DNA of 64,000 nt, taken from the NCBI GenBank assembly GCA_044226535.1, contig JBGAGT010000007.1, forward strand, positions 1 through 64,000. Direction: 5' to 3'. Below are positions 46,099 through 53,928 of the stretch, one piece after another. Below the pieces are notes generated by a model. That model was given only the letters and a program-made list of their open reading frames with translations. It had not been told where the DNA came from and made no database searches. The position numbers were made by a program, and so were the translations under genes. Position 1 is the stretch's first letter; every line of letters starts with the position of its first letter. Origin of the DNA: VBCG01 sp044226535. Lineage in GTDB: Bacteria > Pseudomonadota > Gammaproteobacteria > Burkholderiales > Casimicrobiaceae.

Positions 46099-48069
46099 AT
46101 GTCCACCATGCCCGTCCTCGCTTCCGCGCTTCCCCGCGCCTTGCTGGGTGCCGCGCTGTGCGCGCTCTGCCTCGCCGGGGCCGCGCGCGCGCAGAATCCC
46201 GCCGACGCCGACGTCGTCGCCGCCAAGGCGGCCTTCGACCGCGGCGACGCCCGCGCGCTCGCGCGCGTCGCGCCGCGCACCGGCGGCCACGTGCTCGCGC
46301 CCTACGTCGAGGCCTGGCAGCTCACCCTCGCGCTGGACAGCGTCGAAGGCAGCGTGGTCGACGCCTTCCTCAAGCGCTATCCCGACGCTCCCTTCGCCGA
46401 TCGCCTGCAGGCGGACTGGATGAAGGCGCTGGCGCGCCGCGGCGACTGGGCCGCCTTCGCCACCCAGTGGCCGCCGCGCGCGGGTCCCGACACCGAGCTG
46501 CGCTGCGACGACATCGCCTACCGCCGCCAGCGCGAAGGCGACGCGGTGCTCGCCGAGGCGAAGCCGCTGTGGTTCACCGGCCAATCCACCCCCGACGCCT
46601 GCGAGCCGCTGTTCGCCGCGCTGATCGGGTCCGGCGCCCTCGCGCGCGACGACCGCATCGCGCGCCTGCGGCTCGCCGCCGAGGCTTCCAACCTCCGCCT
46701 GGTGCGCGCGCTCGGCGACGCGCTGCCGGGTAACGCGCGCGTGAAGCCCGCCGAGTTCGTCGCCATCGACGGCAACCCGCAGCACGCGCTCGCGCGCGGC
46801 AGCTTCGCCTGGGCCACGCCTTCCGGGCAGGTGCAGGCGCTGTATGCGCTGGAGCGGGCGGGGAGGGCCGATGCCGACGCCGCGCACGCGGCCTGGCTCA
46901 AATGGCGCGGCAAGCTGCCGGCCGAAGCGCGCGACTACGGCAACCTCCGCATCGCCTACCTCGGCGCGCGCGCCCTCGAGCCGGAGGCCTCGCGCTGGTT
47001 CGCCGAGGCCCTCGTGTCGCGGCAGGACGCCGAGCTGCGCGCATGGCACGTGCGCGCGGCGCTGCGTGCGCAGGACTGGCCCGAGGTGCGCCGTGCGCTC
47101 GACGCCCTTCCGCCCGAGGCCGCGGCGGAACCCGCGTGGCGCTACTGGCGCGCACGCGCGCTGATGCGCCAGGGCCAGGCCGACGAGGCATCGGTGCTCT
47201 ACGACTCGCTCGCCGGCGACCATGGCTACTACGGCATACTCGCCGCCGAGGCGCTGGGGCGCAGGCCGCGGCTCGACAGCGCGCCGGTGCAGACGACGGA
47301 CATCTGGCTCGCCGACTTCGGCGCCCGCGCCGACGTGCGGCGCGCGGTCAAGCTCGCCGAGCTCGGCATGCGCCCCGAGTCGATCCGCGAATGGGCCGTG
47401 ATCGTGCGCAGCATGGACGACGCGACGCTCCTGCAGGCGGCCGAGTTCGCGCGCAGGGCGGGCCTCTTCGACCGTTCGATCAACACCGCCGACCGTACGC
47501 GCGAGCGCCACGACTTCGCGCTGCGCTACCCCATGCCCTACGCCGACCAGTTCCGCGACGCCGCGGCCGCGACCGGCGTCGAGCCCTCGCTGCTGCTCGG
47601 CGTGGCGCGCCAGGAGTCGCGCTTCATCGCCGACATCGTGTCGTCGGCCGGCGCGATGGGCTTGATGCAGCTCATGCCGCCCACGGCGCGCTGGGTGTCG
47701 AAGCAGCTCAATCGCAGCGACTACCGTGCGAGCGCCATCACCGACGCGGGCATCAACGCGCAGTTCGGCGCGTTCTACCTCAAGTACTGGCTCGACCGCC
47801 TCGACGGGCAGCCGGCGCTCGCCGCCGCGGCCTACAATGCGGGGCCGCGGCGCGCCGACCAGTGGCGGCCCTCGCAGCCGCTCGAGGGGGCGATCTGGGT
47901 GGAAACCATTCCTTTCAACGAGACGCGCGATTACGTGAAGAAGGTGCTTGCCAACACGACGATCTATGCGGCGGCGCTCGCCAAGCCCGGCGCGCCCTAC
48001 GTGTCGCTCACCACGCGGCTCGGCACCATCACGCCGCGCGGCGCCACCAGCCTCGCGCAGGGGAGCTAG
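46099..48069 (+). CDS. slt: Soluble lytic murein transglycosylase
   Basis: Periplasmic enzyme of 656 residues cleaving peptidoglycan to 1,6-anhydro products. It has a signal peptide ending AARA, a long superhelical alpha domain (about 30-440), and a C-terminal lysozyme-like domain with catalytic Glu near residue 506 in ARQESRF, then GAMGLMQLMPPTA and AAAAYNAGPRRADQW. ATG 46099 or 46108 are both plausible starts. Confidence 0.93.
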   Translation: MSTMPVLASALPRALLGAALCALCLAGAARAQNPADADVVAAKAAFDRGDARALARVAPRTGGHVLAPYVEAWQLTLALDSVEGSVVDAFLKRYPDAPFADRLQADWMKALARRGDWAAFATQWPPRAGPDTELRCDDIAYRRQREGDAVLAEAKPLWFTGQSTPDACEPLFAALIGSGALARDDRIARLRLAAEASNLRLVRALGDALPGNARVKPAEFVAIDGNPQHALARGSFAWATPSGQVQALYALERAGRADADAAHAAWLKWRGKLPAEARDYGNLRIAYLGARALEPEASRWFAEALVSRQDAELRAWHVRAALRAQDWPEVRRALDALPPEAAAEPAWRYWRARALMRQGQADEASVLYDSLAGDHGYYGILAAEALGRRPRLDSAPVQTTDIWLADFGARADVRRAVKLAELGMRPESIREWAVIVRSMDDATLLQAAEFARRAGLFDRSINTADRTRERHDFALRYPMPYADQFRDAAAATGVEPSLLLGVARQESRFIADIVSSAGAMGLMQLMPPTARWVSKQLNRSDYRASAITDAGINAQFGAFYLKYWLDRLDGQPALAAAAYNAGPRRADQWRPSQPLEGAIWVETIPFNETRDYVKKVLANTTIYAAALAKPGAPYVSLTTRLGTITPRGATSLAQGS

Positions 48070-48072
48070 GCG

Positions 48073-49011
48073 ATGGCCACCATCGTCGTCGCCGGCGGCG
48101 CGGGCTTCATCGGCCGCGAGGTCGTCGCGCGCCTCTCGGGCGCCGGGCACCGCGTGATCGTGCCGACCCGCCGCCGCGCGCACGGCCGCGAGCTGTGGCT
48201 GCTGCCCACGGTGGAGGTGGTCGAGTGCGATGCCACCGACCCCGCCTCGCTCGCCCGGCTGACGCGCGGCGCCGACGTGCTGGTCAACCTCGTGGGCATC
48301 CTGCACGAGTCGCGTGGCGCGACCTTCGAGCGTATCCACGCGCAATTCCCGCGCGACTGCGTGGCGGCTTGCCGCGCCCAGCGCGTCGGCAAGCTGGTGC
48401 ACGTGTCGGCGATCAACGCCGCCGCCGACGCGCCGAGCAAGTACCTGCGCTCCAAGGCGGCGGGCGAGGCCGCGGTGCGCGAAGGCGGCGTGACCCACAC
48501 GGTCTTCCGCCCCAACGTGGTGTTCGGCGCGAACGACCGCCTGTCCAACCTCTTCGTGGGCCTTGCCGGCTTCATGCCGGTGATCGCGCTGGGCGGCGCC
48601 GATGCGACGCTGCAGCCGGTCTGGGTCGAGGACGTCGCGCAGGCCATCGCCCAGGCGGTGCAGGACGAGCGCACCGACGGCGCCACGTACACGCTGTGCG
48701 GCCCGCAGGTGATGACGCTCGCCGGGCTGTGCCGCGAGTCGCTGGCGGTCGCCGAGCGGCCGCGCGCGGTGCTGCCGCTGCCGCCTTCGATGGCGACGCT
48801 GATGGCGGGCGTGCTCGAGCACCTGCCGGGGCAGTTGATGTCGCGGGACAACCTCGCCTCGCTTTCCCTGCCCGCCACCTGCGATGCGCCTTTCCCCGCG
48901 GTGTTCGGCATCGCGCCGACGCCCTTCGCCTCGGCGGCCGCGGCGTGGCTCGCGCCGATGCGCGAGCGCGACGCCTTCGACACGTTCCGCGCCGAGGCGG
49001 GCCGGGACTGA
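48073..49011 (+). CDS. NAD(P)-binding complex I NDUFA9-like protein
   Basis: Atypical SDR of 312 residues with an N-terminal Rossmann fold (VVAGGAGFIGREVVARL) and LVNLVGILHES, typical of the NDUFA9-like bacterial family. The substrate is unknown. It follows slt by three bases and precedes the cca gene, a common betaproteobacterial order. Confidence 0.87.
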   Translation: MATIVVAGGAGFIGREVVARLSGAGHRVIVPTRRRAHGRELWLLPTVEVVECDATDPASLARLTRGADVLVNLVGILHESRGATFERIHAQFPRDCVAACRAQRVGKLVHVSAINAAADAPSKYLRSKAAGEAAVREGGVTHTVFRPNVVFGANDRLSNLFVGLAGFMPVIALGGADATLQPVWVEDVAQAIAQAVQDERTDGATYTLCGPQVMTLAGLCRESLAVAERPRAVLPLPPSMATLMAGVLEHLPGQLMSRDNLASLSLPATCDAPFPAVFGIAPTPFASAAAAWLAPMRERDAFDTFRAEAGRD

Positions 49012-49054
49012 GCGCATGCCGCGCGCGGTGCGCCCGGCGGCCGGCGGGGAAGCG

Positions 49055-50368
49055 ATGAGGCGGCCGCCGCGCGAGGTGCGGGTCTACGAGGTCGGCGGGG
49101 CGGTCCGTGACGGCATCCTCGGCTTGCCCGTGTCCGACCGCGATTGGGTGGTGGTCGGCGCCACGCCCGAGATGATGCTGGCCTCCGGCTACACGCCCGT
49201 CGGCAACGACTTCCCGGTGTTCCTGCATCCCGCCACGCACGAGGAGCACGCGCTCGCACGCACCGAGCGCAAGCACGGCACGGGCTACCGCGGCTTCGAG
49301 TTCTTCGCCTCGCCCGACGTCACGCTGGAGCAGGACCTCGAGCGCCGCGACCTCACCATCAACGCCATGGCGCGCGACGAGTCGGGAAACCTGATCGACC
49401 CGTTCGACGGCCGCGGCGACCTCGCGCGCGGCATCCTGCGCCACGTGTCGCCCGCCTTCGCCGAGGACCCGCTGCGCGTGCTGCGCGTGGCGCGCTTCGC
49501 GGCGCGCTTCGGCTTCCGCGTCGCGCCCGAGACCCAGGCGCTGATGCGCGAGCTCGCGCGCTCGGGCGAGCTCGCGACGATCGCCCCCGAGCGCGTGTGG
49601 CGCGAGCTCGCCCGGGGACTGATGGAGGCGCGGCCTTCGCGCATGCTCGAGGTGCTGCGCGACTGCGGGGCGTTGGCGATGCTGCTGCCGGAGGTCGATG
49701 CGCTGTTCGAGGTGCCGCTCGCCGGCGGCGCGCCGGGCTCGTTCGGCGGGCACCTCCTGGCCGCGCTCGACCATGCGGCCGCGCATGCGCGCGGCCTGCC
49801 GGTCCGCTACGCGGTGCTCGCGCAGCGTGCCGCCGGCGCGCGCGGCCCTGCCGGCGCGGCGACCGCCGCGGCCCTGCGCGCGGCCGACCGCATGTCGGCG
49901 CGGCTCAAGGTTCCGCTCGACTGCCGCGACGCCGCGCGCCTCGCGGCGCGTTTCCGCCGGGAGCTCGTGGGCTTCGACACGCTCGCGCCGGCCGCGATGC
50001 TGGACCTCATCACCGCCTGCGATGCCTTGCGCCGTCCCGAGCGCCTTGCCTGGGTGGCCGACGCGGCAGAGGCCGACGCCTGCGCCGGCACCGAGCCCGG
50101 GGCCTGCGCGTTCGGGCAGGCGGCGCTCGCCGGCGCGGCGCGGGACGTGGTGGCCGGCGTCGACGCGGGCGCGGTGGCCGCGAAGGCCACGAAGGACGCA
50201 AGGGCAGCGAAGGCAGCGGGGCCCGTCCCGGTGACGAAGGGGACGGATCCGGCAGCGGCGGGCGACCGCGTGGCGCGCGCGGTGCGCGCGGCGCGCCTGC
50301 GCGCGCTGCGCGGCTTCAAGGCGGCGAGGGCGGCATCGCGCGCCGCGGCCGAGCGTCAGACGCGGTAG
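49055..50368 (+). CDS. cca: CCA-adding enzyme (tRNA nucleotidyltransferase) with degenerate HD domain
   Basis: Adds or repairs the 3' CCA of tRNAs; 437 residues. The class II nucleotidyltransferase core is clear: YEVGGAVRD at the start, the metal-binding pair in VSDRDWVVVG, and RDLTINAMARD and EDPLRVLRVARFAARFGF. In enterobacterial homologues an HD motif (THDLGKG) follows; here the aligned place reads LAQRAAGARG, without His-Asp. The last 100 residues are Ala/Lys/Arg-rich and unlike the family. ATG 49055 follows GGGGA; ATG 49016 would add 13 residues. Confidence 0.88.
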   Translation: MRRPPREVRVYEVGGAVRDGILGLPVSDRDWVVVGATPEMMLASGYTPVGNDFPVFLHPATHEEHALARTERKHGTGYRGFEFFASPDVTLEQDLERRDLTINAMARDESGNLIDPFDGRGDLARGILRHVSPAFAEDPLRVLRVARFAARFGFRVAPETQALMRELARSGELATIAPERVWRELARGLMEARPSRMLEVLRDCGALAMLLPEVDALFEVPLAGGAPGSFGGHLLAALDHAAAHARGLPVRYAVLAQRAAGARGPAGAATAAALRAADRMSARLKVPLDCRDAARLAARFRRELVGFDTLAPAAMLDLITACDALRRPERLAWVADAAEADACAGTEPGACAFGQAALAGAARDVVAGVDAGAVAAKATKDARAAKAAGPVPVTKGTDPAAAGDRVARAVRAARLRALRGFKAARAASRAAAERQTR

Positions 50369-51003
50369 GCGACCGAGCGCATCACGTCGGCGCAACTGCG
50401 CATCAGCCGCCGCACCGGGCGCGGCAGCGGCAAGGCGCCGGCCTCGTCGGCCATCGCGGCGTGCCTTGCCTCGTCGGCGGCCATGGCTTCGACCACCGCG
50501 CGGCTCTTCAGGTCCTCGGCGGGCAGGCGGTCGAGGTGGCCTGTCAGGTGCTCCTCGACCTGCCGCTCGGTCTCGACCACGAATCCCAGGTTGCTGCGCT
50601 CGCCGGCGAGCCCTGCGGCGACGCCGATGGCGAACGATCCCGCGTACCACAGCGGATTCAGCAGCGACGGCCGCCCGCCCAGCGCGGCGATGCGCTCCGA
50701 CGTCCAGACCAGGTGGTCGGTCTCCTCGCGCGCGGCGGCGTCGAAGCGCGCGCGCACCGAGGCGTCGCGCGCCATGAGCGCCTGCGCCGAGTACAGCGCC
50801 TGCGCGCAGACCTCTCCGGTGTGGTTGACGCGCATCAGCCCCGCCGCGTGCGCGCGCTGCGTCGCATCGAGCTCGGCCTCGGGGAGCGCCGTACCGGGTG
50901 TCGCGCGGCTGCTGCTGCCGACACCCGCGAGCGTGCGGAGCGCGCGATCGAAGCTGTCGATCAGCCTTTCGGCGGGGGACGCGAGGGTGGTGTTGCGCAT
51001 CAC
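50356..51003 (-). CDS. coq7: Demethoxyubiquinone hydroxylase
   Basis: Di-iron monooxygenase of ubiquinone synthesis, 215 residues. Metal ligands are in NHTGEVCAQAL, REETDHLVW, ETERQVEEHL and ADEARHAAM. It is tail-to-tail with cca (13-base overlap). Start ATG 51003 or 51000. Presence supports aerobic respiration with ubiquinone. Confidence 0.93.
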   Translation of the reverse strand: MMRNTTLASPAERLIDSFDRALRTLAGVGSSSRATPGTALPEAELDATQRAHAAGLMRVNHTGEVCAQALYSAQALMARDASVRARFDAAAREETDHLVWTSERIAALGGRPSLLNPLWYAGSFAIGVAAGLAGERSNLGFVVETERQVEEHLTGHLDRLPAEDLKSRAVVEAMAADEARHAAMADEAGALPLPRPVRRLMRSCADVMRSVAYRV

Positions 51004-51044
51004 CGAAGTCTAGCAGGGTGGTGTGGTGCCCATGAGGGCTTGTG

Positions 51045-51187
51045 CCGGATGCATCCGCTTCGCTCCGCTCGCCGGGCGTGCGACGGCCACCGTGGCTTGC
51101 CCCGAAGCTCAAACACGCTGCGCGAACTCGCTTCGGGGCAAGCCACGATGTCCGCCGCGGCGAGCGGAGCGAAGCGGACGCATCCGG
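51045..51187. repeat. Long imperfect hairpin C
   Basis: Arms 51045-51108 and 51130-51187 are reverse complements apart from an internal mismatch zone: GGCCACCG on the left faces GTCCGCCG on the right. On the minus strand the order is GGCGGACATCG, a variable stem (TGGCTTGCCCCG), a loop beginning AAGCGAGTTCGCG and ending TGTTTGAGC, the matching stem, then CGGTGGCCGTCG. No coding potential is supported. It lies 42 bases after the coq7 start. Confidence 0.85.
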
Positions 51188-51276
51188 GGTCTCGCCGTTC
51201 GAAGGCAGCTCGAAGTTTGCGATGCGTGACAAGCGATGGCGTCCGCACCTGCACCGCTTTCACGCGATCGGGCACC

Positions 51277-51452
51277 TGCGTCGCCGGAGTCCTCGCGCCT
51301 GCGCTGCGGCAACCTCGCTGCGACGGACGTCGCAGGGTCGGTCCAAAGCGAGTTAGCGAAGCTTGTCTGAGCGACGACCGACCCTGCGGCGGCCGGCGCG
51401 TGCTTGCGAGGCTGCCGCAGCGCAGGCGCGAGGCGTGCGCGGGCGACACGCA
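51277..51452. repeat. Long imperfect hairpin D
   Basis: Arms of about 65 bases pair from TGCGTCGCC (51277) with GGGCGACACGCA (51441-51452). The apical loop AAGCGAGTTAGCGAAGCTTG followed by TCTGAGC matches the loop of hairpin C (about 23 of 27 bases, opposite orientation), but the stem next to it is different (CAGGGTCGGTC). The flanking motif GACGGACGTCG / CGGCGGCCGGCG is again shared with C. The 89 bases between C and D show nothing recognisable. Confidence 0.85.
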
Positions 51453-51480
51453 AAAAAACGGGCGCCCGAGGGCGCCCGTC
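51452..51480 (-). terminator. Rho-independent terminator of the porin gene
   Basis: On the minus strand, ACGGGCGCCC and GGGCGCCCGT form a perfect stem immediately followed by seven T residues. It lies 39 bases after the porin stop codon. Confidence 0.9.
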
Positions 51481-51518
51481 GTACATCGAGAGACTCGCTG
51501 TTTGCTTCGAAGCGCTTC

Positions 51519-52682
51519 TTAGAAGAAGTGCACGATGCCGAGCGCGAAGCCCTTCGGGTGGTAACCCGAGGCCGGCACGCCGGCGGGCTGGCTCCCGAAC
51601 AGGTTGTACGCGGCGTTGTTGTCGTTCTTGAGGTCCATGTAGCCGACGTACGTCAGGGTGCGCTTCGACAGCGGATACGTGTACGACAGCGACCACTGGC
51701 GAGCACCGGTGTCGCTGCCGCGAGCCACGCCGCCAACGGCGCCGAGCGTGCGCGAGCAGTTGACCGCGTCGTTGATGTCGCAGGCCGAGCCCTTGCCGTC
51801 GTTGGCCAGGCCGAACAGCGCGTACACCTGGCCGGGGCCGAGGTTGAACGTGCCGGACACGCCGAAGAAGTCGCGATGCACGTCGCCCGTCGGGGTGTCG
51901 TACTTGATGCGTTCCCACACGCCCGCGAGGCGCCACACGCCGAAGTTGTACGCACCGGCCAGGCTGACGCCGTAGTCGTCCAGGTTCGAGCCGCGCACTT
52001 CCTTGTTCATTTCGTACGCGAGGCCGGCCTGGATCGGGCCGTTGTTGTAGTAACCACCGGTCGACCAGACGTAGGCGTGACGACGCTGCGTGTTCACGTC
52101 ACCGTAGGTGATGCCACCCTGACCGGCCGACGAGTCCAGCTGCGAGATCTGCGTGCCGGCGGTGAAGCCACCCAGCTTGGGCGTGTCGTAGCGGACCGAG
52201 TTCTTCAGGCGGTCGTCGAACGAGCCCGAGGTCTTGCTTTGGCCGCCGTTGTTCGCCCAGATCGACGCCGACGACAGGATCGACGTGGTCAGGGTGGGAA
52301 CGTTACCGAAGATCGGGTGGATGTCGTCGTACGGGGCGAGGAAGTTACCGATCTTGAAGGTACCCCAGCCGCCCTGCAGGCCGACGAACGTTTCGCGCGT
52401 TGCGAGCACGCCGCCGCCGGTGTCGCCGTTGACGTTGGATTCGATTTGGAAAATGGCATTCAGGCCACCACCCAGCGACTCGGTACCACGCACGCCGAGG
52501 CGCGACGAGTTCGAGCTCACCTGGTAGAAATTGCCCTTCGTGCCGTTGCTCTGCTCGACGTTCACGACTTCGGCGCTCAGGTTCAAGCGGCCGTACAGCG
52601 TGACGTTCGCAGTCTGCGCTTGCGCTGCCAGCGGAGCTGCCAACACGCCCGCGACGGCGACAGCGACGAGCTTTTTATTCAT
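51519..52682 (-). CDS. OmpC-type trimeric outer-membrane porin
   Basis: General diffusion porin of 387 residues. It has a signal peptide ending AAQAQ, then TANVTLYGRLNLSAEV, the classic Burkholderiales porin start, and LGVRGTESLGGGLNAIFQIE. A 16-strand barrel ends FALGIVHFF with the terminal Phe needed for assembly. The gene has lower GC and different codon choice than its neighbours, as expected of a highly expressed gene. A strong GAGGAGAG site precedes the ATG. Confidence 0.95.
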   Translation of the reverse strand: MNKKLVAVAVAGVLAAPLAAQAQTANVTLYGRLNLSAEVVNVEQSNGTKGNFYQVSSNSSRLGVRGTESLGGGLNAIFQIESNVNGDTGGGVLATRETFVGLQGGWGTFKIGNFLAPYDDIHPIFGNVPTLTTSILSSASIWANNGGQSKTSGSFDDRLKNSVRYDTPKLGGFTAGTQISQLDSSAGQGGITYGDVNTQRRHAYVWSTGGYYNNGPIQAGLAYEMNKEVRGSNLDDYGVSLAGAYNFGVWRLAGVWERIKYDTPTGDVHRDFFGVSGTFNLGPGQVYALFGLANDGKGSACDINDAVNCSRTLGAVGGVARGSDTGARQWSLSYTYPLSKRTLTYVGYMDLKNDNNAAYNLFGSQPAGVPASGYHPKGFALGIVHFF

Positions 52683-52775
52683 GGAGTCTCTCCTCTAACG
52701 GATAAAATTGGCAGGATCGAACGGCGACTGCACTGCCATCGGAACCTTCTCAGGGTGGAACGAGAAGTTGGACCC

Positions 52776-52805
52776 ATTGTGCCAAAGCGGCCAAATCATT
52801 GGCAA
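52776..52805 (-). promoter_or_regulatory. Candidate porin promoter
   Basis: On the minus strand TTGCCA (52805-52800) and CACAAT (52781-52776) are separated by 18 bases, about 95 bases before the porin ATG. The upstream 52890-52935 stretch is strikingly AT-rich (TTATTGTTTTAAATAAAAAA) and could act as an UP-type or regulatory region. Confidence 0.45.
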
Positions 52806-52953
52806 GCCGAGGCTTCCCGCGCATCCTGAGGATCGTCGCGCTGTTGTGCCGGAGCAACAAAACTGCCTGCGGCAAACCGCCGCCCAGATGTCGATGAATG
52901 CACATAAGTTATTGTTTTAAATAAAAAATGATCAATAGCGCCAAGCCCGGCGA

Positions 52954-53928
52954 ATGATCCTGAGCGCGCTTTTGACCGCGTTGCTCGTGGCGAGCCTTGC
53001 GCTGCTCATTTTGTCGCGCTATGCCGCCCGCCTGCCGCAGGCCTCGCCCGGCGCGCGCGGCCTGCACCAGCGGCCCGTGGCGCGGGTCGCCGGGCTGTCG
53101 ATGCTGGCCGGCGCCTGCGCCGCCGCGCCCCTGGCCGGCCTGCCCGCCGGCATCACCCCCGCGCTGGCCTGGGCGGCGGCGCTGGCCTGCGGCGCGGTGG
53201 CGGCGATCTCCCTGCAGGACGACCGGCGGAGCCTGCCCGCGGCCCTGCGGCTCGCCGTGCACCTCGCGGCCGCGCTGCTGTTCGTGTGGACGCTGCCGCT
53301 CGGCGCTGCGCTGGCGCTGCCGGCCGCGTTGGCGATCGCGTGGATGGCCAACCTCTACAATTTCATGGATGGCAGCGACGGGCTCGCGGCCTCGGCCGCC
53401 GTCATCGGCTTCGCGGCCTACGCCTGCGGGGCGTCGCTCGCGGGCGGCGATCCCTCGCCCTACGCCGTCCTCGCGGCGGCGGCGCTGCCGATGCTCGCGG
53501 TCAACCTGCCGCCGGCGCGCATGTTCATCGGCGACGTGGGCGCGGTCACCCTGGGCTTCCTCGCGGCGGCGCTCGGGATCGCGGGCGCCGCGGAGGGCAG
53601 CTGGCCGCCGTGGTTCCCGCTGCTGGTATGGAGCGCGCCCATCCTCGACGCGTCGCTGACGCTGTCGAAGCGCCTGCTGCGCGGCGAGCGCCTTTGGGAG
53701 GCGCACCGCTCGCACTACTACCAGCGCTTCCACCGTCTGGGCGCGGGACATCGCGGCACACTCGCGCTGTATGCCGCGCTGGCGGTCGCGGGCGCTGCGC
53801 TGGCGCTCGCTTTCCTCGCGTTCGCGCCGCGCCTCGGCTGGGCGGCGCTCGTCGCGTGGACGACCGCGCTGGCCGTGCTGTTCGCGGCGATTGACTATCA
53901 TTGGAAGCGACGCATGCCCGGCCGATGA
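52954..53928 (+). CDS. WecA/WbpL-type polyprenyl-phosphate glycosyl-1-phosphate transferase
   Basis: Integral membrane GT of the MraY/WecA family, 324 residues with about ten helices. The catalytic motifs are LQDDRRSLP, NLYNFMDGSDGLA, FIGDVGA and HRSHYYQRFH. It starts surface-polysaccharide synthesis on undecaprenyl phosphate; the sugar is uncertain. ATGA overlap with the next gene. Confidence 0.9.
   Translation: MILSALLTALLVASLALLILSRYAARLPQASPGARGLHQRPVARVAGLSMLAGACAAAPLAGLPAGITPALAWAAALACGAVAAISLQDDRRSLPAALRLAVHLAAALLFVWTLPLGAALALPAALAIAWMANLYNFMDGSDGLAASAAVIGFAAYACGASLAGGDPSPYAVLAAAALPMLAVNLPPARMFIGDVGAVTLGFLAAALGIAGAAEGSWPPWFPLLVWSAPILDASLTLSKRLLRGERLWEAHRSHYYQRFHRLGAGHRGTLALYAALAVAGAALALAFLAFAPRLGWAALVAWTTALAVLFAAIDYHWKRRMPGR

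Noticed and set aside
45832..49017. A 1061-codon open frame on the minus strand
   Set aside because: Arg/Gly/Ala/His-rich antisense of slt, the NDUFA9-like gene and purE region, caused by high GC; the sense genes have clear family motifs.
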